From NCBI RefSeq assembly GCF_004346035.1, contig NZ_SLZN01000006.1:113917-177916 (forward strand): a DNA stretch of 64,000 nt. The letters run 5' to 3'. Under the pieces are notes generated by a model. It searched no databases, was not told the origin of the DNA, and saw only the letters and a program-made list of their open reading frames with translations. The position numbers were made by a program, and so were the translations under genes. Positions 42,993 to 52,496 of the stretch are shown here, piece by piece (the first letter of the stretch is position 1; each line of letters starts with the position of its first letter). The DNA comes from Acidomonas methanolica (GTDB taxonomy: Bacteria > Pseudomonadota > Alphaproteobacteria > Acetobacterales > Acetobacteraceae).

Positions 42993-43325
42993 ATGAACCT
43001 CACGCTGTTCCGTGTGCGTCGGCACGCGCCTGTCCTCTCCACCATGCTGCTGCTGTCCATCGCATGGTGCTCCTCGGCCCTGGCGTCGGGCTCCGACATG
43101 CCGTGGGAGGAGCCGCTCAACCAGATTCTGGAATCCGTGCAGGGACCGGTCGCCAAGATCATCTCGGTGATCATCATCACGGTCACGGGTCTGACCCTGG
43201 CGTTCGGGGAAACATCGGGTGGGTTCCGCCGCCTGATCCAGATCGTCTTCGGCCTGTCCATCGCTTTCGCCGCCAGCTCGTTCTTCCTGTCGTTCTTCTC
43301 GTTCTCCGGCGGAGCACTGATCTGA
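42993..43325 (+). CDS. trbC: TrbC, conjugative pilin (VirB2-like)
   Basis: A 110-residue prepilin. A signal peptide ends at ALASG (near residue 33), followed by SDMPWEEPLNQILESVQGP and two hydrophobic helices: AKIISVIIITVTGLTLAFGE and IVFGLSIAFAASSFFLSFF. RP4 TrbC is trimmed and cyclised by TraF, encoded here at 8332. Its stop overlaps the trbD start (TGATG). Confidence 0.9.
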   Translation: MNLTLFRVRRHAPVLSTMLLLSIAWCSSALASGSDMPWEEPLNQILESVQGPVAKIISVIIITVTGLTLAFGETSGGFRRLIQIVFGLSIAFAASSFFLSFFSFSGGALI

Positions 43326-43600
43326 TGGCGGGATATGACGATGACGCGTTGCCGGGGTTCCATGTCCCGGTGCATCGCTCGCTGACCGATCCCATCCTGC
43401 TGGGTGGTGCGCCCCGTGCCGTCGCCATCGCCAATGGCACGCTGGCCGCCGCGATCGCGCTGGGCCTGCGGCTCTGGCTGATCGGAGCCGCATTCTGGAT
43501 CGTGGGCCACGGGCTCGCGGTCTGGGGGGCGAAGCGTGATCCGCTGTTCATCGAGGTCGGGCGGCGACATCTCCGTTACCCCGCCTGGCTGCGGGCGTAG
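43325..43600 (+). CDS. trbD: TrbD, VirB3-like inner-membrane protein
   Basis: A 91-residue protein from ATG 43325, overlapping the trbC stop. GFHVPVHRSLTDPILLGGAP is the conserved TrbD/VirB3 N-terminus, and two close membrane segments follow (NGTLAAAIALGLRLWLIGAA and AAFWIVGHGLAVWGAK). It is needed for channel assembly with TrbE. The frame that reaches further upstream is a shadow of trbC. Confidence 0.9.
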   Translation: MAGYDDDALPGFHVPVHRSLTDPILLGGAPRAVAIANGTLAAAIALGLRLWLIGAAFWIVGHGLAVWGAKRDPLFIEVGRRHLRYPAWLRA

Positions 43601-43613
43601 GGAGGGCAGGGCG

Positions 43614-46046
43614 ATGATGTCCCTTGGCGAATATCGCAATCGCGCCGCCCTCCTGTCGGATTTTCTCCCATGGGCCGCGCTCGTGGAGAAAGGCGTCGTC
43701 CTGAACAAGGACGGCAGCTTCCAGCGCACGGCGCGCATCCGTGGTCCCGATATGGATAGCGCCACGCCTGCCGAACTGGTCGGTGTCACCGCACGGCTCA
43801 ACAGTAATCTCCGCCGTCTGGGCTCCGGATGGGCGGTGTTCGTCGAGGCGCAGCGCGTCCCGGCCACACTCTATCCCGAGAGCGATTTCCCGGATGCCGC
43901 CTCGCACATGGTCGATCTGGAACGGCGTGAGCAGTTCGAGGATGAGGGCGCGCATTTCGAGAGCCGGTATTTCCTGACCCTGGTCTGGCTGCCACCGGCG
44001 GAATCGTCCGACCGGGCTGCCCGGTTCCTGTTCGAGGGCAGGGAGCGCGAAGGGCCGGACCCACACGGCATACTCCATGCGTTCGTGGATCGCTCCGACC
44101 GGATGCTGGCGTTGCTGGACGGTTTCATGCCCGAGGCCACCTGGCTCAATGACGGTGAAACGCTGACCTATTTACATTCGACCATTTCGACGCGGAACCA
44201 GCGTGTCCGGGTGCCGGAAATCCCGATGCATCTTGACGCGCTGCTGGTCGATCAGCCGCTTTCGGGCGGGTTGGAGCCGAAACTCGGCGATGCCTTCCTG
44301 AAAACGCTGACGATCACCGGTTTCCCGTCGCGGACCTTTCCCGGAATCCTGGATGACCTGAACCGGCTGGCGATGCCCTATCGCTGGTCAACCCGTGCCA
44401 TCCTGCTCGACAAGACCGACGCCACCAAGGTGCTGACGAAGATCCGCCGGCAGTGGTTTGCAAAGCGTAAGAGCATCGCAGCCATTGTCCGGGAGGTGAT
44501 GACCAACGAGGCATCCGTTCTCGTGGACAACGACGCTGCCAATAAGGCTGCCGATGCTGACTTGGCCTTGCAGTCCCTCGGTGCCGACGATGTCGGACAG
44601 GCGTATCTTACCGCGACCATCACGGTCTGGGACGGTTCCGCCTCCATCGCGGCCGAAAAGCTTCGGCTGGTTGAGAAGATCATCCAGGGCCGCGATTTCA
44701 CCTGCATGACGGAAAGCCTCAACGCGGTGGAGGCATGGCTGGGTTCGCTGCCCGGCCATGTCTACGCCAATGTTCGTCAGCCCCCGGTCTCGACGCTGAA
44801 TCTGGCGCATATGATTCCGCTGTCGGCCGTCTGGGCAGGGCCGGAGCAGGACGGGCATTTCAAGGCAGCACCGCTGTTCTACGGCAGGACGGCGGGCGCC
44901 ACACCATTCCGGTTCAGCCTTCATGTCGGCGATGTTGGCCACACGCTGATCGCAGGACCAACAGGGGCGGGCAAATCCGTGCTGCTGGCGCTGATGGCGC
45001 TCCAGTTTCGGCGTTATGCGGGATCGCAGATTTTCGCCTTCGATTTCGGCGGGTCCATGCGTGCGGCGACGATGGCGATGGACGGGGACTGGCACGATCT
45101 TGGAGGCGGGCTGACGGACGAGGGCGATGGGCATTCCGCCGTCTCCCTTCAGCCGCTGGCAAGGATTGACGATCCCGACGAGCGCAAATGGGCCACGGAA
45201 TGGCTGGGGCAGATCCTTGTCGGTGAAGGGGTAACGCTGACCCCCGAGGTGAAGTCTCACCTCTGGTCGGCGCTGAACTCCCTGGCGTCGTCGCCCGTTC
45301 AGGAGCGGACCCTGTCAGGTATGGTAGCACTTCTCCAGTCCAACGCCCTGAAGCAGGCAATGGCGGCATATTGCCTGGGTGGTCCCTATGGCCGCCTGCT
45401 GGATGCGGACACCGAGCGGCTGGGTGACGCCGATGTCGTGGTGTTTGAAACGGAAGGGCTGATCGGGTCCGGGGCGGCATCGTCCGTGTTGTCCTACCTG
45501 TTTCATCGGATCGAAGGACGGCTGGATGGCCGTCCGACCCTGCTGGTCATTGATGAGGGCTGGCTGGTTCTGGATGACGGGGACTTTGCTGGCCAGCTTC
45601 GGGAGTGGCTGAAAACCCTGCGCAAGAAGAATGCGTCGGTGATTTTCGCCACCCAGTCCCTGTCGGACATCGCCAATTCCCGCATTGCCCCGGCTGTGGT
45701 GGAAAGTTGCCCGACGCGGATCTTCCTGCCCAATGAACGGGCCATTGAGCCGCAGATCGCGGCCATCTACCGCGATTTTGGGCTGAACGACCGACAGATC
45801 GCCATTATCGCCCGCGCGGCGTCGAAGCGGGAATATTACTGCCAGACCCAGCGGGGAAATCGCCTCTTCGAACTGGGGCTCGGGCCGGTGGCACTCGCCC
45901 TGTGCGCCGCCTCCGGCAAGGACGACCACCGGCTGATCGACGCGATGCTGGTGGAACATGGGCGGGCCGGCTTTCTCCCAGCCTGGTTCGAGGCGCGTGG
46001 CGTCATGTGGGCGGCCGATCTTCTTCGGGAAGGAGCGATGCCATGA
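43614..46046 (+). CDS. trbE: TrbE, VirB4-like ATPase
   Basis: An 810-residue ATPase from ATG 43614 (GGAGGGCAGGG upstream); the frame to 43536 belongs to trbD sequence. The N-terminal domain opens MMSLGEYRNRAALLSDFLPW. Walker A is GPTGAGKSVL (near residue 448), Walker B LLVIDEGWLVLDD, and IFATQSLSDIANSRIAPAVV follows, all typical of the VirB4 family. It energises assembly of the mating pore. TrbJ overlaps its stop. Confidence 0.93.
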   Translation: MMSLGEYRNRAALLSDFLPWAALVEKGVVLNKDGSFQRTARIRGPDMDSATPAELVGVTARLNSNLRRLGSGWAVFVEAQRVPATLYPESDFPDAASHMVDLERREQFEDEGAHFESRYFLTLVWLPPAESSDRAARFLFEGREREGPDPHGILHAFVDRSDRMLALLDGFMPEATWLNDGETLTYLHSTISTRNQRVRVPEIPMHLDALLVDQPLSGGLEPKLGDAFLKTLTITGFPSRTFPGILDDLNRLAMPYRWSTRAILLDKTDATKVLTKIRRQWFAKRKSIAAIVREVMTNEASVLVDNDAANKAADADLALQSLGADDVGQAYLTATITVWDGSASIAAEKLRLVEKIIQGRDFTCMTESLNAVEAWLGSLPGHVYANVRQPPVSTLNLAHMIPLSAVWAGPEQDGHFKAAPLFYGRTAGATPFRFSLHVGDVGHTLIAGPTGAGKSVLLALMALQFRRYAGSQIFAFDFGGSMRAATMAMDGDWHDLGGGLTDEGDGHSAVSLQPLARIDDPDERKWATEWLGQILVGEGVTLTPEVKSHLWSALNSLASSPVQERTLSGMVALLQSNALKQAMAAYCLGGPYGRLLDADTERLGDADVVVFETEGLIGSGAASSVLSYLFHRIEGRLDGRPTLLVIDEGWLVLDDGDFAGQLREWLKTLRKKNASVIFATQSLSDIANSRIAPAVVESCPTRIFLPNERAIEPQIAAIYRDFGLNDRQIAIIARAASKREYYCQTQRGNRLFELGLGPVALALCAASGKDDHRLIDAMLVEHGRAGFLPAWFEARGVMWAADLLREGAMP

Positions 46047-46813
46047 CGGAAGAACCTTTCCGTATTCGGGCAAAAGATTTCCGCCCCGGATGTGCCGTGG
46101 TCTTCGGCGCTGCTCTGGCTTTTGTCATGCCAGTCGTGTCAGCCCATGCCCAATGGGCGGTCTATGACGGCGCCAACCACGTCCAGAACGTGCTGATCGC
46201 GGCCCGCACGCTCCAGCAGATCGACAACCAGATCACGTCACTGGCCAATCAGGCGCAGATGCTGGTCAACCAAGGTCGCAATCTGGCGAGCCTACCACTT
46301 TCGACACTGTCGACGCTGCAATCGACGATTTCCCAAACCACAGCGTTGCTCGCGCAGGCGCAGAATATTGCCTACAGCGTCCAGTCCGTCGAGCAGCAGT
46401 ACCAGCAGGCGTACACGTCCGTGTCCTCTGGCATGTCCGACGGTGCCCTGTTCAGCCAGGCACAGACACGCTGGCAGAATTCTGTGGGTGGGTTCGAGGA
46501 CGCCCTGAAGCTTCAGGCGCGGGTGGTAGGAAACATCCCGAGCGACAGTTCGGCCATGACGCAACTGGTTTCGGCCAGCCAGACGTCAACCGGGGCGTTG
46601 CAGGCCGCGCAGGCCGGCAACCAGCTTATGGCCCTGCAATCCCGGCAACTGTTCGACATCCAGGCGGAACTGGCCGCCAATGGCCGGGCTGCGGACCTCG
46701 AACGGGCGCGACAGGCGGCGAACGAGGCAGGGGCGGAAGCCCAATATCAGCATTTTTCGCAGTATGACGCCTATGTTCCCCAGGCCGTCGCCATCCCAAG
46801 TTCTGGATATTGA
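46043..46813 (+). CDS. trbJ: TrbJ, VirB5-like periplasmic protein
   Basis: A 256-residue exported protein from ATG 46043 with AAGGAGCG upstream and a 4-bp overlap with trbE. After a signal peptide (CAVVFGAALAFVMPVVSAHA) it is almost entirely helical and Gln/Ala/Ser-rich: VLIAARTLQQIDNQITSLAN and ALLAQAQNIAYSVQSVEQQY. This is the TrbJ/VirB5 pattern of minor pilus-tip proteins. Only 3 bp separate it from trbL, leaving no room for trbK. Confidence 0.9.
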   Translation: MTEEPFRIRAKDFRPGCAVVFGAALAFVMPVVSAHAQWAVYDGANHVQNVLIAARTLQQIDNQITSLANQAQMLVNQGRNLASLPLSTLSTLQSTISQTTALLAQAQNIAYSVQSVEQQYQQAYTSVSSGMSDGALFSQAQTRWQNSVGGFEDALKLQARVVGNIPSDSSAMTQLVSASQTSTGALQAAQAGNQLMALQSRQLFDIQAELAANGRAADLERARQAANEAGAEAQYQHFSQYDAYVPQAVAIPSSGY

Positions 46814-46816
46814 GCA

Positions 46817-48256
46817 ATGGCGAGCGACAATGTCGGCATCATCGACGGTTTCCTGAATACCTTCGAGACTACGATCGACAGCGGTTTCGGTCTGGTGAAG
46901 GGAAGTGTGGTGTCGCTGGCCGGCTCGCTCTCGGTGCTGGACATCGTGCTGGCCGGCCTGTTCTGGGCTTGGGCCGCCGATGAGGACATCATCCAGCGTC
47001 TGGTGAAGAGGACGCTGTATATCGGCTTCTTTGCCTTCGTCATTGACCATTTCAGCGGCCTGTCGGGGATCGTTTTCAACAGTTTCGCGGCCCTCGGGCT
47101 CAAAGCCGGGGGCGGCACGCTGGCGCTTGGGGATTTCATGCATCCCGGCCGACTGGCGGCGACCGGGCTCGATGCCGCGCAGCCGCTGCTGGATGCGGCG
47201 AGTAAACTGGCGTTTTCCTTCGGTGCGCTGGCCAGCATCGTGCAGATCCTCGTCCTGCTCCTGTGCTGGTTCATCGTGCTGGCGGCCTTCTTCATCCTCG
47301 CGGTGCAGCTCTTCGTGGCGATCGTCGAGTTCAAGCTGACCTCACTCGCGGGCTTCGTGCTGATCCCGTTTGCCCTGTTCAACCGCACGGCGTTCCTCGC
47401 CGAGAAGGTACTGGGCAATGTCGTGTCGTCCGGCGTGAAGATCATGGTGCTGGCGGTTATTTCCGCCATAGCTTCCGTGCTCTTCAGGCAGTTCACGACG
47501 TCCTACGGTGATAGTGCGCCCACCATCGGCCAGGCGCTGTCCGTCGTGCTGGCGTCACTCTGCATCGTGGGTCTCGCCATTTTCGGCGGCTCGCTCGCCA
47601 ATGGGCTGATTTCCGGTGCCCCGCAGCTTGGTGCCGGGGCAGCAGCGGGAACCGCGATGGCGGTGGGCGCGATGGGGGCTGCGGCTGTTGCCGCGCCCGC
47701 CGCCGTGGCGTCTGGCGGAGCGGCGGCCCTCGGTGCGACGGCAGCGGCAGCGCGCGGAGGGGCTGCCGTCGCAGGTGCCGCCACGACAGCCTACTCCATG
47801 GGGGCGGCCGGACAGACTGGTGCGGCGGGCATGGCATCGGCGGCTGGCAATGTCGGTCGCGCCGCTGGGGGTGCTGCGATGAACGCCGTGAAGAGCAAGG
47901 TCGGCGCGGCAACATCCTCGTTGAAGGAAAGCTACTCTGCTGGCGGACGCTGGGCCGCCGGTGCGATGGGCGGCGCCGGAGAAGGCGATAGGCCATCGGG
48001 TGACGGTGGGTCTTCAGGCCCGTCCGGCGGCGGAGGTGATCCCGGTACCGGGCCTGCCGGTAGCGGTAACCCTGGTGGCGGCCCCTCGGGAGGCGACCCC
48101 GATAGCGGCGACGGCTCCGACGGCAAGCCGCCCCGCTGGGCGCGGAACATGAAGCGCCGCAACGCCGCCACCCATGCCGCCGAGGCCGCCCATATCATCC
48201 GCTCCGCCGATGGCGGGGGCGGGTCCACGTCCATCGATCTCTCGGAGAAAGAATGA
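46817..48256 (+). CDS. trbL: TrbL, VirB6-like multi-pass channel protein
   Basis: A 479-residue inner-membrane protein. GIIDGFLNTFETTIDSGFGL opens it and six or seven membrane segments follow to about residue 270; LTSLAGFVLIPFALFNRTAF is the conserved central loop. The C-terminal 200 residues are Ala/Gly-rich and then Gly/Ser/Pro-rich low-complexity sequence, probably flexible. It forms part of the inner-membrane pore. Overlaps trbF by 4 bp. Confidence 0.92.
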   Translation: MASDNVGIIDGFLNTFETTIDSGFGLVKGSVVSLAGSLSVLDIVLAGLFWAWAADEDIIQRLVKRTLYIGFFAFVIDHFSGLSGIVFNSFAALGLKAGGGTLALGDFMHPGRLAATGLDAAQPLLDAASKLAFSFGALASIVQILVLLLCWFIVLAAFFILAVQLFVAIVEFKLTSLAGFVLIPFALFNRTAFLAEKVLGNVVSSGVKIMVLAVISAIASVLFRQFTTSYGDSAPTIGQALSVVLASLCIVGLAIFGGSLANGLISGAPQLGAGAAAGTAMAVGAMGAAAVAAPAAVASGGAAALGATAAAARGGAAVAGAATTAYSMGAAGQTGAAGMASAAGNVGRAAGGAAMNAVKSKVGAATSSLKESYSAGGRWAAGAMGGAGEGDRPSGDGGSSGPSGGGGDPGTGPAGSGNPGGGPSGGDPDSGDGSDGKPPRWARNMKRRNAATHAAEAAHIIRSADGGGGSTSIDLSEKE

Positions 48257-48939
48257 TGTTCCGTCGCTCCACAACACGCTACGGGACCACGCCCGAGCCC
48301 GTCACCCCATACCAGAAGGCAGCGCAGATCTGGGATGAGCGCATCGGCTCGGCCCGCGTGCAAGCCCGCAACTGGCGTCTCATGGCCTTTGGCTCCCTGT
48401 TCCTGTCCGCCGGTCTCGGGGGCGGGCTGGTCTGGCAGTCCGCGCGCGGCACCATCACGCCGTGGGTCGTGCAGGTGGACCGGCTGGGGCAGGCGCAGGT
48501 CGTTGCCCCGGCCACGTCCGGCTACATGCCCGCCGATCCGCAGATCGCCTGGTATCTGGCGCAGTTCGTCCATGACGTGCGGTCCCTGTCTTCGGATGCC
48601 GTGGTTGTCCGGCAGAACTGGCTGCGCGCCTATGATTTCACCACCACGTCCGGCGCTGTGGCCCTCAATGATTATGCCCGCCTGAATGATCCGTTTTCGC
48701 GGATCGGGCACGAGCAGGTCGAGGTGGACATCGCCTCGGTGATCCGGGCCTCTCCCGGAAGTTTCCGGGTGGCCTGGACGGAGCGCCATTACCGTGACGG
48801 CGCGTTCACCGGCACCGAACGCTGGACCGCCATCGTCTCGGTTGTTCTGCGCACCCCGCGCGACGCGGATCATCTGCGGAAAAACCCGCTCGGAATCTAC
48901 GTCTCCGCCATTAACTGGTCGAAGGAGCTTGGCCAATGA
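48253..48939 (+). CDS. trbF: TrbF, VirB8-like assembly protein
   Basis: A 228-residue bitopic protein. A cytoplasmic start with PVTPYQKAAQIWDERIGSAR, one membrane segment (MAFGSLFLSAGLGGGLVWQS) and a periplasmic NTF2-like domain (PQIAWYLAQFVHDVRSLSSD; GSFRVAWTERHYRDGAFTGT) are exactly the TrbF layout. It nucleates the outer ring with TrbG and TrbI. 4-bp overlaps on both sides. Confidence 0.93.
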   Translation: MMFRRSTTRYGTTPEPVTPYQKAAQIWDERIGSARVQARNWRLMAFGSLFLSAGLGGGLVWQSARGTITPWVVQVDRLGQAQVVAPATSGYMPADPQIAWYLAQFVHDVRSLSSDAVVVRQNWLRAYDFTTTSGAVALNDYARLNDPFSRIGHEQVEVDIASVIRASPGSFRVAWTERHYRDGAFTGTERWTAIVSVVLRTPRDADHLRKNPLGIYVSAINWSKELGQ

Positions 48940-49937
48940 TCCGTCGTGCTCTTCGTGCTTTGCCGTTGCTGACCCTGCCCCTGGCGGGTTGCGCGCAACA
49001 GTACCATCCACCCGTCATACGATATGACGACGCGGCCCAGGCCATGCTCCTGCCTGATCCGCCGAAGCCTGTGCGGGTGGTGGAAGTCCCGCGGCTGCTT
49101 CCCCTGCCGGGTCAACTCAAGCCGCTTCCACCCTTGCGGCGTGCCCATGTCGTGCCCGAGGCGGCTGACCCTACCGTGCGCGTGACCCAGGCCAATCTTG
49201 CCGCCCGCATCCAGCCGACGCGGGCCGGTTATGTGAATGCGGTGCAGGTCTATCCCTACAGCGCGGGCGCGCTCTATCAGGTCTATGCCGCGCCCGGCGA
49301 GATCACCGACATCATGCTCCAGCAGGGCGAGAAGCTGGTCGGTACTGGCCCGGTCGCGGTGGGGGACACCGTGCGCTGGATTGTCGGCGATACCACCAGT
49401 GGCGCGGGTACGACCAGAAGGGTGCATATCCTGGTCAAGCCGACGCGACCGGACCTGACCACCAATCTGATCGTCAATACCGACCGGCGGACCTACCTTG
49501 CCGAACTGCGGGCGACACCCGCGACCTATATGGCGTCCGTCTCCTGGGACTATCCCGAGGATGAGCTGATTGCCCTGCATCGGCAGGACAGTAACGCCGA
49601 CGAAGCGGCGCCCGTGGATGCGGGGCTGAATCTCGACGCGCTGAATTTCCGATACGCGATCGAGAGTGTGAAAGGCGGAACACCGCCCTGGCTGCCCAGC
49701 CGGGCGTTCGACGATGGCCACAAAGTCTATCTCGCGTTTCCGTCCGGTATCGGGCAGGGCGAACTGCCGCCGCTGTTCGTGCTGGGGGCCGATGGCGGCC
49801 CGGAACTGGTGAACTACCGGGTGAGGCAGAACTGGATGATCGTCGATCGCCTGTTTGCGGCGGCCGAATTGCGGCTTGGGGATAAACATTCCGAGCAGCG
49901 AGTACGGATCGTCCGCACGGATGGCAGGAAGTCATGA
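48936..49937 (+). CDS. trbG: TrbG, VirB9-like outer-ring protein
   Basis: A 333-residue protein with a lipoprotein-type start (ALPLLTLPLAGC, lipidated Cys19). The conserved region begins VRVTQANLAARIQPTRAGYV and NAVQVYPYSAGALYQVYAAP; VHILVKPTRPDLTTNLIVNT and YRVRQNWMIVDRLFAAAEL follow, the latter the binding surface of VirB9 relatives. It forms the outer-membrane-proximal ring with TrbI. Overlaps trbF and trbI by 4 bp. Confidence 0.93.
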   Translation: MIRRALRALPLLTLPLAGCAQQYHPPVIRYDDAAQAMLLPDPPKPVRVVEVPRLLPLPGQLKPLPPLRRAHVVPEAADPTVRVTQANLAARIQPTRAGYVNAVQVYPYSAGALYQVYAAPGEITDIMLQQGEKLVGTGPVAVGDTVRWIVGDTTSGAGTTRRVHILVKPTRPDLTTNLIVNTDRRTYLAELRATPATYMASVSWDYPEDELIALHRQDSNADEAAPVDAGLNLDALNFRYAIESVKGGTPPWLPSRAFDDGHKVYLAFPSGIGQGELPPLFVLGADGGPELVNYRVRQNWMIVDRLFAAAELRLGDKHSEQRVRIVRTDGRKS

Positions 49938-51136
49938 GCGGCGCGGAAGAGCGCCCGGAAGGGAATACGGGAGCCACCACAAGCGGAAGCGGAACAGGAC
50001 CATCATCCCCGCCGCCCTCTCCCGATTTGCGGCTGCGCGTGCAGCGTCCGCCGGTGGTCCGGCTCTCGCGCCCCGTCATCTGGACGCTGGGTGGTGCGGG
50101 GATGCTCGCGATCGGTCTTGCGCTGGGCTACGCGCTGCAAAATGGTACACAGAAGGGGTCGGTCCAGGGGGCACAGGACACCGACACCCGTCCTTCGGCC
50201 GACGGGCTGGCCGCTCTCCCCAGTGATTATACCGCCACTCCAAAACTCGGGCCGCCTTTGCCCGGCGATCTCGGCAAGCCGATCCTCGACGCACAGCGGA
50301 ACGGTCGCGCGGGACCGGTCTCGGGCATGGGAGACCGCCGTGGCGATCAGGAAATCGAGGCGGCCCGCACCAGCAGGCTCTTCGCCCAGATCGAGGCGCG
50401 GGACGGCCAGACTGCGCAGACGATTCCGGTCATGGCCACCGCTCCCGGAGCACAGGCATCACCGACCGGCCCCGACCAGCAGACCGGCAATCGCGCCTTC
50501 CTGGCGGGTCAGCCGGACCGCATGACCGTCAGCCCGGATCGGATCGTATCTCCCGCCTCGCCTTATATCCTCCAGGCTGGGACCGTCATTGCCGGCGCAC
50601 TCAATACGAAGATCAGTTCCGATCTGCCCGGACAGATCGTAGGGCATGTCACCCAGAACGTCTATGACAGCCCGACCGGACGGTCCTTGCTTATCCCGCA
50701 GGGAAGCACCCTGTTCGGGGCCTATAACAGCGGCATTTCCTTCGGGCAGCAGCGCACCCAGATCATCTGGACCCGGCTGATCTATCCGAACGGCGAAAGC
50801 CTCGTCCTGGAAAAGCTGCCCGGCGGCGACGCCATCGGCCAGTCCGGCCTGTCCGACGAGGTGAACAATCATTGGGGCCAGCTCTTCAGGGCGGCGCTCG
50901 TCACGACCCTCCTCAGCGTGGGCTCCGAAGCGGGCACGTCATGGAACGAGAACAACCTGATGCAGGCCATCCGCTCCGGCGCGAGCAACGGGTTTTCCAT
51001 GGTCGGCAACCGGCTGATTGATCGCAGCCTGAATATTCAGCCGACGCTGACAGACCGGCCGGGCCTGCCGTTCATGCTTATCCTGAATCGCGACCTGATC
51101 TTGAACCCCTGGCACCCAAAGGAACCGGCTCCATGA
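49934..51136 (+). CDS. trbI: TrbI, VirB10-like energy-sensing protein
   Basis: A 400-residue protein with a short cytoplasmic Pro/Ser-rich start, one membrane segment (LGGAGMLAIGLALGYALQNG), a proline-containing periplasmic linker and the C-terminal beta-barrel domain: AGTVIAGALNTKISSDLPGQ, TGRSLLIPQGSTLFGAYNSG, and RPGLPFMLILNRDLILNPW. It spans both membranes and gates the channel. 4-bp overlaps at both ends. Confidence 0.93.
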   Translation: MSGAEERPEGNTGATTSGSGTGPSSPPPSPDLRLRVQRPPVVRLSRPVIWTLGGAGMLAIGLALGYALQNGTQKGSVQGAQDTDTRPSADGLAALPSDYTATPKLGPPLPGDLGKPILDAQRNGRAGPVSGMGDRRGDQEIEAARTSRLFAQIEARDGQTAQTIPVMATAPGAQASPTGPDQQTGNRAFLAGQPDRMTVSPDRIVSPASPYILQAGTVIAGALNTKISSDLPGQIVGHVTQNVYDSPTGRSLLIPQGSTLFGAYNSGISFGQQRTQIIWTRLIYPNGESLVLEKLPGGDAIGQSGLSDEVNNHWGQLFRAALVTTLLSVGSEAGTSWNENNLMQAIRSGASNGFSMVGNRLIDRSLNIQPTLTDRPGLPFMLILNRDLILNPWHPKEPAP

Positions 51137-51393
51137 CGAAGCTGCGCATCACCGAAATTCCCGACGAAAAGCCGGTCCGCGTCACCGTGGACCTGCCTGC
51201 GGACCTTCATCGCGATCTCGTCACTTATGCTGCCCTGGTCAGCCAGAACGGCCAGCCCGTCGAGCCTGCCCGTCTCGTGCCGCACATGATCCGTGGCTTT
51301 ATCACATCCGACCGCGCGTTCCGAAAGCTCCGGCAGGGGCCACGGCGGGCAGCCGTTAAAACGCAGCCGCCTGCTGCTCCAGAAAACGAATGA
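51133..51393 (+). CDS. DUF2274 family protein
   Basis: An 86-residue small basic protein: LRITEIPDEKPVRVTVDLPA, then LHRDLVTYAALVSQNGQPVE and PARLVPHMIRGFITSDRAF. This is DUF2274, which closes the trb operon in this ICE class; its ribbon-like start hints at a DNA-binding fold, but no function is established. Its 3' end overlaps the convergent LysR gene by 38 bp. Confidence 0.88.
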   Translation: MTKLRITEIPDEKPVRVTVDLPADLHRDLVTYAALVSQNGQPVEPARLVPHMIRGFITSDRAFRKLRQGPRRAAVKTQPPAAPENE

Positions 51394-52282
51394 CTGTTCT
51401 CGCGGCCGGTGGGCAGCGCTCACGGTGCCAGGCCGCGCCATACGCGAAGTGGGAAAACCCGTCCCCGTCGATGACTTCCACTACAGCGATCCGCTCCCGG
51501 ATGGCAGCGGGCAGAAAGCCCAGCCAGGCATCCGGCAATAGGGCAATGCCACTTCCATTTGCTGCCAATGCGACGACCCGCAGGCTTCTGACCGCCTCCT
51601 GACGTGTCACAGGAACAAATCCCGCCTGCCGCATCTTGCGCATCAGGAGCGCGAGCAGTTCGTCGCCGGTATCATCCTTCCCGATCAGAAAGATTCCGTC
51701 GTGCAACTCGGCCCATGACGCGGTTCCGACCTGTGCGATCGGATGTTCGACCGGCATGATCGCAACGACACGATCGCTCCAGAGCGGGATCGTGGCCGCC
51801 ATGCTGCCGGGCAAGGGCAGCGTCATTATCGCGAGGTCGATCTCTTCCTGTTCCAGGGCCTGGAGCAGTTCTTTTTTCGCATTATCCCGATAAATGAAGG
51901 AGATACCGGGTTGCGCACGGCTGTACGACTCCAGTATCGCCGAGATCCGGCCGGGTGGGATGCTGCCCTGGACGCCCACGGAGATGACGCCGGTCTCGCC
52001 CCGGCTCCAACGCCGCGTGCGCTCGTACAGTCCGACAGTTCCATCGAGCAGCTTCTCAGCCTCTCGCAGAAAGGCAACTCCCGCCGGGGTCAGTCTGGCA
52101 CCGCTCGACGTGCGTCGAAAGAGGGAGACGCCAAGTCGCTCTTCCAGTAATCGCAAAGACCGGCTTACGGCAGATTGTTTGCCTCCCAACGCCCGTGCGG
52201 CTCCGTGGATACTTCCCTCCCTCGCGATGACACGCACGAACAGCAATTCCCGCAGATCGAGAGGTGGTCGCCGAACCGACAT
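51356..52282 (-). CDS. LysR-family transcriptional regulator
   Basis: A 308-residue LysR protein. The HTH is in ELLFVRVIAREGSIHGAARA and SAVSRSLRLLEERLGVSLFR, with the linker helix after it; the effector domain begins GVISVGVQGSIPPGRISAIL. It converges on the trb operon and is divergent from the 189-residue gene at 52497, the usual arrangement for LysR control of a neighbouring gene. Homologues occupy this place in related ICEs; the inducer is unknown. Confidence 0.87.
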   Translation of the reverse strand: MSVRRPPLDLRELLFVRVIAREGSIHGAARALGGKQSAVSRSLRLLEERLGVSLFRRTSSGARLTPAGVAFLREAEKLLDGTVGLYERTRRWSRGETGVISVGVQGSIPPGRISAILESYSRAQPGISFIYRDNAKKELLQALEQEEIDLAIMTLPLPGSMAATIPLWSDRVVAIMPVEHPIAQVGTASWAELHDGIFLIGKDDTGDELLALLMRKMRQAGFVPVTRQEAVRSLRVVALAANGSGIALLPDAWLGFLPAAIRERIAVVEVIDGDGFSHFAYGAAWHRERCPPAARTVIRFLEQQAAAF

Positions 52283-52496
52283 TTTCTGTCTATCCCGATT
52301 TTTTGAAGACCTTCGGCATGACGTGCCAAAATCCAGTCATCGTGCTTTCAAGTCTGCAATCATATTTCGTTCACAATATATTATGGAATTACTGTCTGGC
52401 TTCGCCATGAAGCCATCGCAGTATCCGCACTACGGTGCGAAATGCTCTTGTGGCATAGTGCGCTAATGTACCACCTCGCCGGAGAGAAATGGAAGC

